A stretch of DNA of 64,000 nt from Astrocystis sublimbata. Its lineage: Eukaryota; Ascomycota; Sordariomycetes; Xylariales; Xylariaceae. The translations under genes were made by a program, and so were the position numbers. The notes beneath the pieces were generated by a model, which saw nothing but the letters and a program-made list of their open reading frames with translations, had not been told where the DNA came from and did not search any database. The stretch covers positions 620,001 through 684,000 of the forward strand of contig JAJNNY010000006.1 in NCBI GenBank assembly GCA_022453515.1, written 5' to 3'. Below, one piece after another: positions 1 through 11,300 of the stretch (positions are counted from its first letter, which is position 1; each line of letters starts with the position of its first letter).

Positions 1-1241
1 CTCGACTGCAGCCAGCACGATCAAGCGGTCGGGTACATTTGTAGGTGCCTAGGTAGGCACCTGCATCTTGAAGGAACACAACCCAGTCAACCAGTACGTA
101 TCGTCACGTCTGTTTGTTCAAGCAATTGTCATTGGCCCACGCCGCGTATCGCTTAATTTCATGTTGCCCGACTCTCGCTCGAGGCTCAAGTACACTGCGA
201 AACAAACCAGTCAATCCTGACCCCACACACTGCGGTTAACACTGCGAATGCCTATATCGCAGGCATCAATCGTTGAGGAGAACATGGGGCTGTCTGGCTG
301 GGCAAGGGCCTCGATTCCCGTCCATGTTTCATGCACTACGGCGCCTAAGCCGCTATTAGACAGTGAGGGGCTCGTTAGTTACGCGCATTGATTGGTGAAG
401 GTGGGCCCTTGACGATGACCCCAGCAAAATGACAGACCCCAGGTTGCATCTATGTCTTGGCGCAAAGCTGAAAGCGGAGTTGCCCGGGCCTGAGGGACTC
501 TAGCGGGTCTGGATGTTTCAATAATTCTGTAGTTAAGCTAACCTTACCTAGATATCGTGCGAAATGCATTTATCGAAGGGCAGTAGGTACCTAGGTACAT
601 GTCGGGACCTCAGTGAGCAGAGGAGGTCGGCGAAACCTGACTCCCGATCTGGCTTGGCACCTCTGTGAGCACCGAGCTTCAATAACAAAATTCAAGCTCT
701 TGCTTGAGCTGGCGGGGCAAAAGCACTTATTTGCACTTACATAAGGTAAGCTTGTACAAAGTGGGAAATGCAATCTTCTACGAACCCACTTTGCTACCTG
801 AAGCTTTTTTTTTTCTCGCTCTGCCCCTCCTGCAAAAAGGCTGCATTGGAACGTGCCAGAAACCCAATCATCCATCTTCCTCTCCTCCCACTCCTCCCTC
901 CTGCACCAGGTCCCCCAGGTCTGCCCTCGACCTCATTGCGAAGCCGAAACAAGGTCATTGGCTCCAATCAACCAAACCAACGTCATCCGGGTTGCTACAT
1001 ACCTAACCTAGGTAGACAAGAACACATTGAGGCTGGTCCACAGCCTAATTCCATCATCACGTCTCCCTCCACCTTCACTCCCCTCCCCTTCGTTTCTCTT
1101 TCCCGCCTATTTCGACCCTTCGCAGCTAGTTCTGCGCTTTCAACCCTCCGCATCTCTGTGCTGGTGCCAAGCTGCACCACCACCACCACCACAACACACA
1201 TCATCACCCGCGCCTACGCTAAGCGACGCTCTGCCCCCAAA
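1..1241. other. Intergenic region upstream of OLA1
   Basis: No coding sequence is supported here. The stretch holds the promoter and 5' leader of the OLA1 gene, with pyrimidine-rich tracts in the last 400 bases and a CAC-rich run just before the start codon. Three copies of the CCTAGG-type palindromic word lie near 43-62, 583-598 and 1000-1014. The first is a perfect inverted repeat with 9-bp arms (43-51 and 54-62) and a 2-bp spacer. Confidence 0.6.
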
Positions 1242-2704
1242 ATGCCCCCCAAGAAAGCTGTCGTCGAGGAGAAGCTCCTTCTGGGGCGCCCTGGCAACAA
1301 CTTGAAGGCTGGTATCGTCGGTCTCGCCAATGTCGGCAAATCCACACTGTTCCAGGCCATCACCAAGTGCAGCCTCGGCAACCCCGCTGTAAGCGTCCCG
1401 TTGCTCTACGCCGTGGCTTTGTCTCTGACAGAGGGAATGAGTAGAACTTCCCGTACGCTACGATTGATCCCGAAGAGTCTCGTGTCATCGTGCCGGATGA
1501 GCGTTACGATTGGCTGTGCGCCAAGTACAACCCCAAGTCGCGAGTGCCCGCTCACTTGACCGTCTATGATATCGCCGGACTTACCAGAGGTGCCTCGACC
1601 GGTGCCGGTCTGGGTAACGCTTTCTTATCGCACATCCGTGCCGTCGATGCCATTTTCCAGGTCGTTCGGTGCTTCGATGATGCCGAAATCATTCACGTCG
1701 AAGGCGACGTCAACCCCACCAGAGATCTAGATATCATCGCAGAGGAGCTGCGGACAAAGGATATCGAGTTCACCGAGAAGTCGATAGAAAACCAAAAGAA
1801 GAAGACCCGTGTTGGTGGCCAGAGCCTCGAGGTGAAGAAGGCTAAAGAAGAGGAGGCTACCATGGAGAAGGTCCTTGCCTGGTTGAACGACGGCAAGGAC
1901 GTCCGTAAGGGTAACTGGTCTACCAAGGAGGTAAGATAGATTTTATTTCCTCATCTGCCTATCTTTACTCCCAACTTTTCATGATGACAAAGGGCCAAAG
2001 CGCCTGATATAATCCCAGCTCTTCGAGTGCCTCAATTATACAACGCAGAGGTCCATACTGAGATAAGAAAAATGCTCTGAAACGAAAATACACCTACTTC
2101 TTTGTTGTATCGTGTTACGGCTTGGGGAACAGATGCTAACTCATACAATCAGGTTGAGGTGATTAACACTATGATGTTGCTCTCCGCGAAGCCAGTTGTA
2201 TACCTCGTCAATCTTTCAGAGAAGGACTACACAAGGAAGAAGAATAAGCATCTCACCAAGATCGCGGAGTGGATGAAGGAGCATGCCGCAGGCGACCCTA
2301 TCCTTCCCATCTCTGTTTGCTTCGAAGAGCGCCTGACGCGTCTTGAAGATGATGCGGCAGTCGAAGAGGAATGCAAAAAGTGTGGAATTGAGTCCGCACT
2401 CCCCAAAATCGTCACGACGATGCGGAAAGCATTGCATCTGCGTAGTTTCTTCACCACCGGTACTGATGAGGTCCGACAGTGGACAATCAGAGAAGGTGCC
2501 AAAGCACCCCAGGCTGCTGGCGTCATCCACACGGATTTCGAAAAGACCTTCATCCAAGCCATTGTCTACAACTTCGCCATGCTCAAGGAGCTCGGTGATG
2601 AATCCGAGGTGAAATCCAAGGGTAAGATCATGACGAAAGGCAAGGATTATGTAGTGGACGATGGTGACATACTACTGATCAAGGCTGGTGCTGCCAAGGG
2701 CTAA
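1242..2704 (+). CDS. OLA1: Obg-like ATPase 1 (YchF/OLA1 family), 3 exons
   Basis: Cytosolic P-loop NTPase of the YchF subfamily, which binds ATP in preference to GTP and associates with ribosomes and stress responses (family knowledge). Exons are 1242-1388, 1445-1930 and 2153-2704, all at codon boundaries, giving 394 residues, the usual length. The P-loop GLANVGKST is at about residues 27-35, DIAGL (G3) at 91-95, and NLSE at 231-234 replaces the NKxD guanine-specificity motif, which is the hallmark of this ATPase branch. The C-terminal 85 residues form the TGS domain (APQAAG, IHTDFEK, VVDDGDI). The ATG sits in a good Kozak context (AAAATGC). The second intron, 222 bp, is long for this window but has a clean gtaag donor and a GCTAAC branch followed by ACAATCAG. 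Upstream in-frame codons read through a pyrimidine-rich leader and are not part of the protein. Confidence 0.96.
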
Positions 2705-3366
2705 GGTCACAACCACCCAACTCAGATTTCTAAGATACGATTCCGCGTCCTAGTACTACGATAGACAATCTACCAAAGAATTCTGAAATGACTCCGACTT
2801 CGGTCTATGCAAGTTCATTTGCGGATAATGATATATGATTGGCTCGGCCAGCGCCACGTCGACGAGCAATCGTTTCCCTCGTTCGTTAGAATAACTGATA
2901 TGATGATCATCGTAGCCTGAGACACGCCTCAATGGCACTCCTGGGGACAAAAGCTGCCATTGCTTTTTTGTTTGGCACGCTTGATTAAGCATGGCCTTGA
3001 CAATGGGCTTTGTCCCAGCGAAAAAGCCTGAAACCATGCAACAACGCCAAACGCCGGAACCAGAAAGCGGTAGTGTCAAAGACTTTACCAGCCAGCACAA
3101 TTTCCATCACGGTAAATTCGCCACAGGCTGGTTATGACATTACATGTCACTTTATACAGCGAACCTCATGATGGGAACTGGCTGGTGTCTCGATTCATGA
3201 TAAAAGAGCAAGTCAGACCGTATTGCGCTCAACAAAAATCCATGACCGTAATACCATCGGAAAAAAACAGCCAGTCCGAAGCCAGAATATCAACAAGAGC
3301 ACCGCCATTATCAACACTACAAAACGAGCACCCCTAGATCTGGATGCCCCTTTGGCGAACGAGACA
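2705..3366. other. Intergenic, OLA1 3' end and promoter of the next gene
   Basis: No gene is supported. The reading frame of the following gene stays open upstream to about 3223, but that stretch has no ATG before 3367, so it is treated as leader. Confidence 0.5.
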
Positions 3367-4716
3367 ATGGATCCACCGGCACAACGTCCACTAAAACCTG
3401 CTCACTCATACCACACGAGGAGTAGCGGCGCGCTGCTAACGACGGCGACAATAACGGAGGATGTCTACTCCCCGAATGTCAGTACTAGCGAGTTCAGCGA
3501 AATCCTCAGCGAGCTCGAGGGGGGAAAGGAGAAGCGGCCTAAAAGGGTCAGGTTGTCACTGCTTGACGATTCGGGGGATGAAAAGGAAATCGTCAATAAT
3601 GGTACAAGTAGTGGTGTTGCAGGGGTCGAGGGCGGAGGCGATGGCAATACGAAAGGGAACACGAGGATAGAGGTCGTACTACCGGCCATGTCAGCAAAAG
3701 CGACAAGCGACCACGTGTCCCCGGCACACATCCGTAAGGCGAGACGACTTGTTGGGAGTCGGAGAGCGGACGTGGGCATGATTGACGATGACGATGATGG
3801 TGATGGTGATAGTGACGGGTTGGGACAGGTCATAAAGTTGGCTGAAAAGAGGAAAAGGAAGAGAAAGAACGCCGAGCTGGACCTCTTTGGTGGCGGTGGT
3901 GACGAAGACGGAGATGAAGATGAAGCTGAGGGCCTCGTTACCAAGACTTCACCTGACGTCGACATGGACATAGACAGCGAAGAGGATGTGTCACGAATAC
4001 CTAGCGTCCCAAGCAAGAACGCCAAGAAACCTGTTACCCGCGAGGATATCGACTTCAGTACGGGCGCCGCGGCGCGGTATCTCGAGTTCTTGAACAGGCA
4101 GGGACTTGCTTCAGGACCGGGGCTTGCCAGCCGGCCACATTCTAGTTCGTTTTCGTCGTCGGAAGACGAGGCAAACGAAGAGCAGGAAGATGAAGAGAAC
4201 CAGTCAGATTTCATAAACCCATTGGTCGAGGTGCCTTTCGTGGAAGAATTTGACGGACATGGCCAGAATCATGGTGAAAATGGCTCGTCCGTGAAAGACG
4301 ATCCAGTGGATGATACCTACAATCCTTTCACCAATTTCCGCATCAACAAAAGTGAAGACTACAGCACCGCTACTAAGAACGACAACAACACCAGCGCCGC
4401 CGGTCTCAACGACTCATACACCGTCTACCGCAAGGATAAAATGTTCGACAACCTTCTCACCAACCAACTGCTCACGATCGGGCGGGCGCTCAACTTCATG
4501 GCGCGCGCTCGCGTGAGTGGGATTCCCGTCGACGACTTCGAGGCCCTGGCTGCCATGAGCACGGAGGAGTGGGCAGATCTCGTTGACGCACCCGAGGACG
4601 CAGGCGAATACGTGGCTAAGAGGTTGCTGAGGATGCCAATGTTCGATATCTGTCTGCTCTCGGAGCAGGCGACGAAGCTGCAGAGGGAGATGCGAGAGTT
4701 GGGGGTTATTATTTGA
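3367..4716 (+). CDS. Acidic, low-complexity hypothetical protein (probably nuclear)
   Basis: A single-exon frame of 449 residues that I do not recognise. The first ATG in the frame is 3367 and has A at -3; the open frame continues upstream only through non-ATG codons. The N-terminal two thirds are rich in Asp, Glu and Ser, with an Asp/Gly tract (about residues 139-150), a basic KRKRKRK cluster (about 162-168) that could be a nuclear localisation signal, and further acidic runs. The C-terminal 110 residues look folded: they start near YNPFTNF and continue through a Leu-rich segment (FDNLLTNQLLTIGRALNFMARAR, described in parts) to an MSTEEWADL element and a final amphipathic helix ending MRELGVII. 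The layout suggests a chromatin or nuclear factor, but this is inference. Codon use and frame length make it very likely to be a real gene. Confidence 0.75.
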   Translation: MDPPAQRPLKPAHSYHTRSSGALLTTATITEDVYSPNVSTSEFSEILSELEGGKEKRPKRVRLSLLDDSGDEKEIVNNGTSSGVAGVEGGGDGNTKGNTRIEVVLPAMSAKATSDHVSPAHIRKARRLVGSRRADVGMIDDDDDGDGDSDGLGQVIKLAEKRKRKRKNAELDLFGGGGDEDGDEDEAEGLVTKTSPDVDMDIDSEEDVSRIPSVPSKNAKKPVTREDIDFSTGAAARYLEFLNRQGLASGPGLASRPHSSSFSSSEDEANEEQEDEENQSDFINPLVEVPFVEEFDGHGQNHGENGSSVKDDPVDDTYNPFTNFRINKSEDYSTATKNDNNTSAAGLNDSYTVYRKDKMFDNLLTNQLLTIGRALNFMARARVSGIPVDDFEALAAMSTEEWADLVDAPEDAGEYVAKRLLRMPMFDICLLSEQATKLQREMRELGVII

Positions 4717-5491
4717 TCGGTTTGAGGGATGAGGGAGTACTGTCAGAAGGAAGGAACGTGGTTGTTGGCGAAAGGGTTTAGGACTAGGGTTAAGGACTCA
4801 AGGGGTTGAATGTCTTCGTTGGCCAATCGCGCAATTGTCAGTGTGTGAACTTTGTGAAGGGTTCCAATTCAGATGCTCGAGAATATCCCAAGATTATTTC
4901 ATACAATTTACTGAGAAAATACCCAGAAACGTACATAGGAGCAATACTAGTCATCACTAAGAACGATCATCTAAATACAGTGCCTGTCATTAATCAGCCT
5001 TCAAGCTTCCCAAGTCACCCCCCCCCCCCCCCCCCCCCACACACACACAAAAAAAGCAGGGCTCTTAGTGGGTGACTTTCGGCGGCTATTGCGCTGTAGC
5101 AGCGTCTAGACGGCGGACTAAATCAAGTGGGTGAGTGGGTAAAGTCTTTTTAGCCCCGAGACCCAAGGACTTCAGGGACCATAAGAGGGAGGTATCACTG
5201 AACACGATAATGCCATTGGTGTAATCTCTCTACCTTGGTACTGGAAGTTCATGTCCTTTCCTTGGTTTCACCACGTTGAGGTGGTACCACGTATTTCAAA
5301 GTATGTCTGCCCTTGTATATAGACAGCCATGGAGACTTTTACCTGACCATGCGACTCACACTGCGAACGCCCATACTTGAATCATTTTGTCATTGTATAG
5401 ACCCATCCCGCCTCTTCATCATGATCTTCGTGGCTTTGTGTCCTTCAAGCATCCACATTACCATTGCGCGTGGACTCGACTGCGCCTTGTG
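4717..5491. other. Intergenic between two convergent genes, with a poly-C tract
   Basis: Terminator regions of the upstream plus-strand gene and the downstream minus-strand ISG12-like gene. It holds a 21-base homopolymer of C (5018-5038) running into a short CA repeat and poly-A. No coding sequence is supported. Confidence 0.5.
5018..5050. repeat. Poly-C tract followed by (CA)n
   Basis: An uninterrupted run of 21 C residues at 5018-5038, followed directly by an alternating CA stretch and then poly-A. This is a simple-sequence tract and likely to vary in length or be mis-sized in assemblies. Confidence 0.9.
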
Positions 5492-6087
5492 TTATGCGCT
5501 CGTATTGTCGACCCATTTGGTCCCGATCCATTTGAAAAGGATAATCACGCCTCTTGTCAAGAAGTTCATGGCTGTGGATGCATAACCGCCTGCTCCGGCA
5601 CTTTGAAGGAAAGAAAATGGGGAGCGAGCTGGCACCGTGCCTATTGCTGATTGCCTGGCTGATGCTGCGGTACCTGGGCGGCAATAATGTCAGGGTCCTG
5701 GGCCTTAGGGAGGGAGGCTGACAACACTGAGAACACCGACCTACCTGATACGACGCCTCTGACCCCGAAGCCCAGCAAAGTCAGCGGTGGACGCCAGACA
5801 AGACCAGGAAAAGCCAAGACAACTACTTCCGTGCAGTTCCATATTGTCCCAACAGGATCGGTCTGGAAATCTTTCTCCATTTGTGCTACCCATGCTTCGG
5901 CGCTGCTGGGGATGCCTCTAACTGCGTTCAAGTTGTCGTTGGCATCGATATTCAAGTGAAAGTCAGGTGCTTCGAAGAATGATGGACGGCGAGGGCCTTC
6001 AGCGCCATGGGGAAGATTTTCGTTGCGCCAGGCGAGGAGAAGTCCAAAGACTACGAACAGGAGTGTCAAAGAGGACAAAAGCGCCAT
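5492..6087 (-). CDS. ISG12/IFI6-like small membrane protein, 2 exons
   Basis: On the minus strand the exons are 6087-5745 and 5673-5492, separated by a 71-bp intron with donor GTAGGT, branch-like CCTGACAT and acceptor CCCAG. The phases join (343 + 182 nt) to give 174 residues. The N-terminus has a hydrophobic anchor (about residues 3-20, ending before AWRNENL), then a polar region. After splicing, the C-terminal half reads with the Gly/Ala-rich pattern of the interferon alpha-inducible 6-16/27 (ISG12) family: FPGLVW, LGFGVRGVVSG, TAASARQSAIG, LQSAGAGGY. Animal members are small hydrophobic organelle-membrane proteins; fungal homologues are mostly uncharacterised. Without splicing, the frame runs on into a polar tail that loses the signature. 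The family call comes from pattern recognition by eye. Confidence 0.72.
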
Positions 6088-8389
6088 GTCTGCTGCTTGG
6101 TTGCTGCTGCTACTTGGTTACTCGCTCTATGAAGACGGTAGAAGAGCGCATGCTAATAAACGTACAACTCGGCCGCAAATATGCACAGCGTTGTTGTTTG
6201 CTGTTGCTGTTTGCTGTTGTTTGCAGGCGGGGTAATGCACCCGATAGGTGGCCGAGGTAGCACTTGATGAGAGCTTAATTACTTGAGTATACATTACATT
6301 GGGCATAAGAAACTACGTAACCTTGCCTCGTTTACCCCCCCAGGAAATAAGTAATTCGAGTTGCGCTCATGATTGATTCTTGACACACAAGAGTCTAATG
6401 AAGCTATCAACAGGCTGTAGCTGCTATCGAGAATAGCCGTCCGATATCAATCGTGTACTATGTAGCATTACATTAGGTATGCAGCACATCACTCTATGGA
6501 TCTATATCTCCTCAAAGCCGTTACAAAAGAAACGCTTGTACATGAAATGTACACCGTCCTTTTCTCCTTTTCCGTCGAATTACTGTATCTCATGTAGACT
6601 GAAATGAGAGTGAGGCGTAGTCAGGTTTCAACTAGCCAATTAGAACCACCATAGGACTGTATGGTGCACCACAACATGCATAATCCCCATCGTGGAAAAC
6701 GACTTAGCAAGCCACAATGTGATATCGGTCCCATGATCGCTCCTTGGCTTCAAACTCTTCGTGCTTCACTCTGTAGTCACATGCAATTCGCAGGCGAGAA
6801 AAGAAGGTGAAGAGGAAGAGCGTTAACTGGCTGCTGCAGGTCTCATGCACGGATGATCGATACTGAAGTATCAATCGACAGGCGAGATAGCGAAACCGAA
6901 ACACCAATAGTATGACGGAATGTCAGTGGCGTCGCTTATTACCACTCCAGCTGATCTTTATCTGCCTAGGAAATGAGAACTAAGGTACGGAGTACAGTTT
7001 ACGGCACCAGCAATGACCAACTACTTCGACGATTTGAACGCGAAATATTCCATGGGCCACTTTTGTTCGGAAACGCAAGCTTGGTTTGGTGGCAGGTCAG
7101 AATAGGGTTCAGCTGTCGTGACACGAACGGGTAGCTGAAAAAGTTGCTAGCGAAGCTTTGAAAGCGGCTTACAACACCACCCAACACCATTCACATATCC
7201 ATCGGTCCCGCACTTGCCTTCGATAGTTCGGAAGCAACGGCCCAGTTGCCAAATACTACTGTGATCGTCGGACAGTTTTCCGTCTACGTCAGACACGGTC
7301 TTACAAACCTTGGTTGATGAATTACATGTGCGGGAGATTGGCGAATTGCACAGGATTGTGGCTGCGGAACTTGGGAAGCTCGTTGAAGAACTTGAGGGTC
7401 ACCTGCGTACCTTGGAGGTGAATCCTGATAGAAAATTTTGACCTTGAACTTGCTGGCTTGTCGCGATTGGCACTCCTTCACCGTGAGAGCTAGCCTTCAT
7501 GGGAACTGTAGTGTAAGTTGATATCCACTTACATGTTTGACATGCTGACCATTTTACATCCCATTCAGCTTTGTCTAAGATGCCACATGGCGAGACGCAC
7601 TTCTGGTATTACTTTTTCTAGGAGACTGGGAAGGCCTAGCTCACCACGAAGCAAAACAGGTATGATCTTCTGCTCACACACACCGGTAGATATCGTAGCC
7701 GAATTCGTTTACCGTTTCATGAACATGCTGGAGGCTACTTTTGGGTAATACAAACAGCAAGTTGAGCCGCTGTTTGCCCGTACACGTAGTGGAGGCAGAG
7801 GCAAGGACTACCGTGCTAATGTTACTGGAATTTGGTCTGTTCATGTCCACTGGGTTTGGAAGGCTGAATGGGGCCAGTAAACTTTGGGAAGTTGAGGCGG
7901 TCATTCCGAGAAGCCGGCAAACTTGCGAGTGAACTAGTCCACTCTGGATCTGGCCTGGTGAGATATCTGTGGATGATCTGATAATAGGAGAACGAACCAG
8001 AACTCAAAGTGTAGCTGGGACGGGACACACGATCTCAATCCGACCGCAATCGGAAGAGTGAGTGTCTAGCCTAGTGTTGAGGGCGCCGAGTCACAGCTTG
8101 ACACACAGCATGCCATCAATTGCCACACTATGTACAGCAGTGACACTAGATATGTATATAGCACTGGTTTCCCATCTAGATTGCAGTTTGGAAAATCCTA
8201 ACGAAAAATTCACAGACAGTGTGTTCCGCGATCTGGTTCTCATGATAAGGTATAGGATCTTAAAATATATTTGCAATCCTTGCCTTCAATCTCATTTTTA
8301 CATCCACGTACTGGTACTCACAGGTTTCACTAATCAAACTTCAATGTTCATATCTTTCAGAAACTCAGACACTAGGGACCTCGGAAGAC
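6088..8389. other. Long intergenic region, no supported gene
   Basis: About 2.3 kb with stop codons in all frames and no convincing splice-linked coding potential. One short open stretch on the plus strand (7274-7441) reads as a charged, amphipathic helix-like peptide (ELHVREIGELHRI, ELGKLVEELEG) and may be an exon remnant. The region marks the change from the conserved left flank to the biosynthetic cluster. The last few hundred bases should contain the promoter of the fusion gene. Confidence 0.4.
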
Positions 8390-11300
8390 ATGGAATCTTC
8401 AAATACTAATCCTTCTTTTGACCCGCCATCCCACAACGCTGTGATCGTCAGACCTCTGGTATCGTCGACACCACACGAGCGCGAGAACATCCTTCGAGAT
8501 GTGGAATATAACGTATTCGCATTCCCTGCCGGCCTGGTCACGTGTGACTTTCTCTCTGACTCTGGTACATCGGCGATGACTGACCTGCAATGGGCCGCAT
8601 GTAAGTGCCTCCATTTTTAGTCTTATCAGGATCAACGTCCCCCATCGCCTTCACTTTTAACCTAGGTTTTGCATTGCACGAATGAAGAACAATTACATTC
8701 GATGTCTCATTGCACGTCTCATGGGATACGAACTGACCAACACTAAATAGTGATGAGAGCTGATGAAAGCTATGGGCGTAACTGGGGCTATTATTGCCTT
8801 TTGGATGCTTTCCGGGATGTTTTTGAACGTGGCAGCAATGGCGCGAAACACGTTTTTCGGGACGTTCTCGTTGGCATCGCGGATAGTGATTATTATCGTG
8901 GGAAGCTATTGCAGCCATGCGAAGGGGGGTTTGTGAATGGAGGAAGTCGTCAACTTGAGCATCCAAACTTTTTCATCGTGCCACAAGGTCGTTGTGCTGA
9001 GTTCCTATTGTTTTCGACCTTTCGGGAAATGATTCTGGAGACGCCCAAAGAAAACTTGGACCTACCACCGATCGCCATCAGCAACGGCTTCTTTGATACT
9101 ACGGCGGCCAGTAAGGATTCATCCTCCTCGCGTTCCTGCCACCAAAGCCCTACTACATGACTTTGGCTACGAAAAACAAGCATCTGATATCTAGACTACC
9201 ACAGACGCGACGGCTTCGGGTTTTGAGATTCACAATTTCGTCCAAACAGCACCGAAAAGACAGCCTGAAGGGACGAACCCCTTCCTAGGCAATCTAGATG
9301 TCGCAGCGGCTGAAGCTTTCATGGACAAGCACCCTGGTCAGGTCAAATTGATCTTGATCACGATTACGAACAATTGGGCTGCAGCACAGCCTGTATCAAT
9401 GAGAAACATCAAAGAAGCAGCAGAGCTAGGAAAGCATAAAGGGGTGCCCGTTTTCTTCGACGCCTGCCGGTTCGCGGAGAACTCCTGGTTTATACGGAAT
9501 TCGGAGTTTGGATACGCCGATAAACAAATCCTCGATATTATAAAAGAGATGTTCTCCTATGTTGATGGGTTTACTATAAGTTTGAAAAAGGATGGTCTTT
9601 CGAATATGGGCGGTGTCCTATGCTTCCGAGACAATTCACTCTTCGCCCAGCAATACACGAGCATAGGACATCGCTTGAAACAGCGACAAATCTTGTGCTA
9701 TGGAAACGACTCCTATGGTGGCAGTAAGTACCCCCCATTTATCTGGAGATTTGATTCCCTGACGAAATTATAGTGAGCGGCCGCGATTTGATGACAGCCA
9801 CTGCTGGCTTGTTCGAGGTTACAAAAGAGACTTATCTCTGCAACCGTATCTCGCAAGTTCAATCATTTGCGCAGAAACTGAGTGCTAACAATCTGCCGGT
9901 TGTTCTACCCGCCGGCGGACACGCAATTTATCTGGATATGGGCGAGTTCTTTCACGGTTGCAATCGACAATTGGGCGAGTTTCCAGCAGTGGGTTTCACT
10001 TTAGAACTTCTCAAGGAATATGGAATACGTGCGTTCGAAGCCGGCCCTTTCGCGTGGGAGTGGGACCAGAAATCTGTCGAAGAACGCGAGAAGATACCGA
10101 ATCTAGTTCGCTTCGCTGTGCCGCGACACGTTTTCTCGGATGCGCATATCGACTATACGGTAGCAGCCATCAAGGCGCTCTACGATCGCAGGCACAGCTT
10201 ACCAAACGTGAAGATTACCCGAGGTCAAGACATGATGCTCCGCCACTTCTCATGTGGAATGAAGCCCGTCCCTGTAGAGAAAGATATTACAGCGACAAAT
10301 CTCAGCGAAGCTAAGGCTCATCTAGCTCAACTATCTCGAGCTACTGGGCAAGATGAGGTGTCAAAGTCCAAGTTACTTCATGCTCTTCTCCTAGTAGCCG
10401 ATGAATGGAGCCAGGCAATGGGTCCGCAGTCTCAAGATCAATTCCATTGGCAATCATTGGCAACAAACAAATACTCGCCATTGGAATATTCCGTTGTACT
10501 AGACCAAGCAACTGGCGAAGCAGAACTGGGACTCCAGTTCATGTCGCATCCAACAGGCTACAGCCAGTCACAGATTCGGGAATGGGCTTTGCATCTCAAC
10601 GAAGCTATCTTGATAAGACACGGCGCAATGGTTTCACTAGACGTCATCGAGCTTGTTCGAGATATTCTGCTACAGAAAGAAGCCGGAAATACTTTTACTG
10701 CCTCGCATAACTGCGCAGTAAGAAAGACCGGGATCAAGTGGGAGATATGTCTCACACCCTGTGCGTCGCACAAACATGAGGTCTTAGCTTCATCTCGTAC
10801 GGTGTTTGAACGTCTGGGCATGGCTTATGAATGGGACCTGGTAGAAAGGAGCATGGCAACGACTGACTCGGTTGCGTATATCTCACTCGATCTGGTTCCT
10901 ACTAATGCCAACGCTCAGGTCGAAGTGTTTATCGCTCATGAAATGGCATCCGCAAAGGGTATCGCAAGTATGCATGAAGCTATCTGCACGAACACGTGCA
11001 CATTCGAGATACAACGATTCTGCGAGTCCATAGCGGGCTCCCTTGGACCGTACACGTCGAAGGCCCCCATGTCTAGTTTTGCATTTACGAGTGTCTCTGG
11101 AGACCGATCTTCGTCCGGCACGATTTACCTTCCGGTGGACGCCTATGCTAACAACGACAACGAAATTCAAGAGCGCGTCGAACGTTATATGACCGCCAAA
11201 GTTCAATCGCCTATCTTCGCAGAACGCTATAGGAAATCGGTCGGTGCAGTACAACGTAGGCCGCTAGCTCAAAGATGTGGTTTACATTCTTGGGTGAGTC

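Noticed and set aside
768..1559. Long plus-strand frame reading into OLA1
   Set aside because: The upstream part is pyrimidine-rich leader, and the frame continues through intron 1. OLA1 starts at 1242 by homology and Kozak context.
3465..4214. 249-codon minus-strand frame
   Set aside because: It is the mirror of the Asp/Glu/Ser-rich plus-strand gene: Ser/Pro-rich low complexity produced by the complement of acidic codons.
8390..9773. Tyrosine phenol-lyase instead of tryptophanase
   Set aside because: The FFDTT Asp and LRHF His are the tryptophanase-type residues; tyrosine phenol-lyase has Thr and Phe there.
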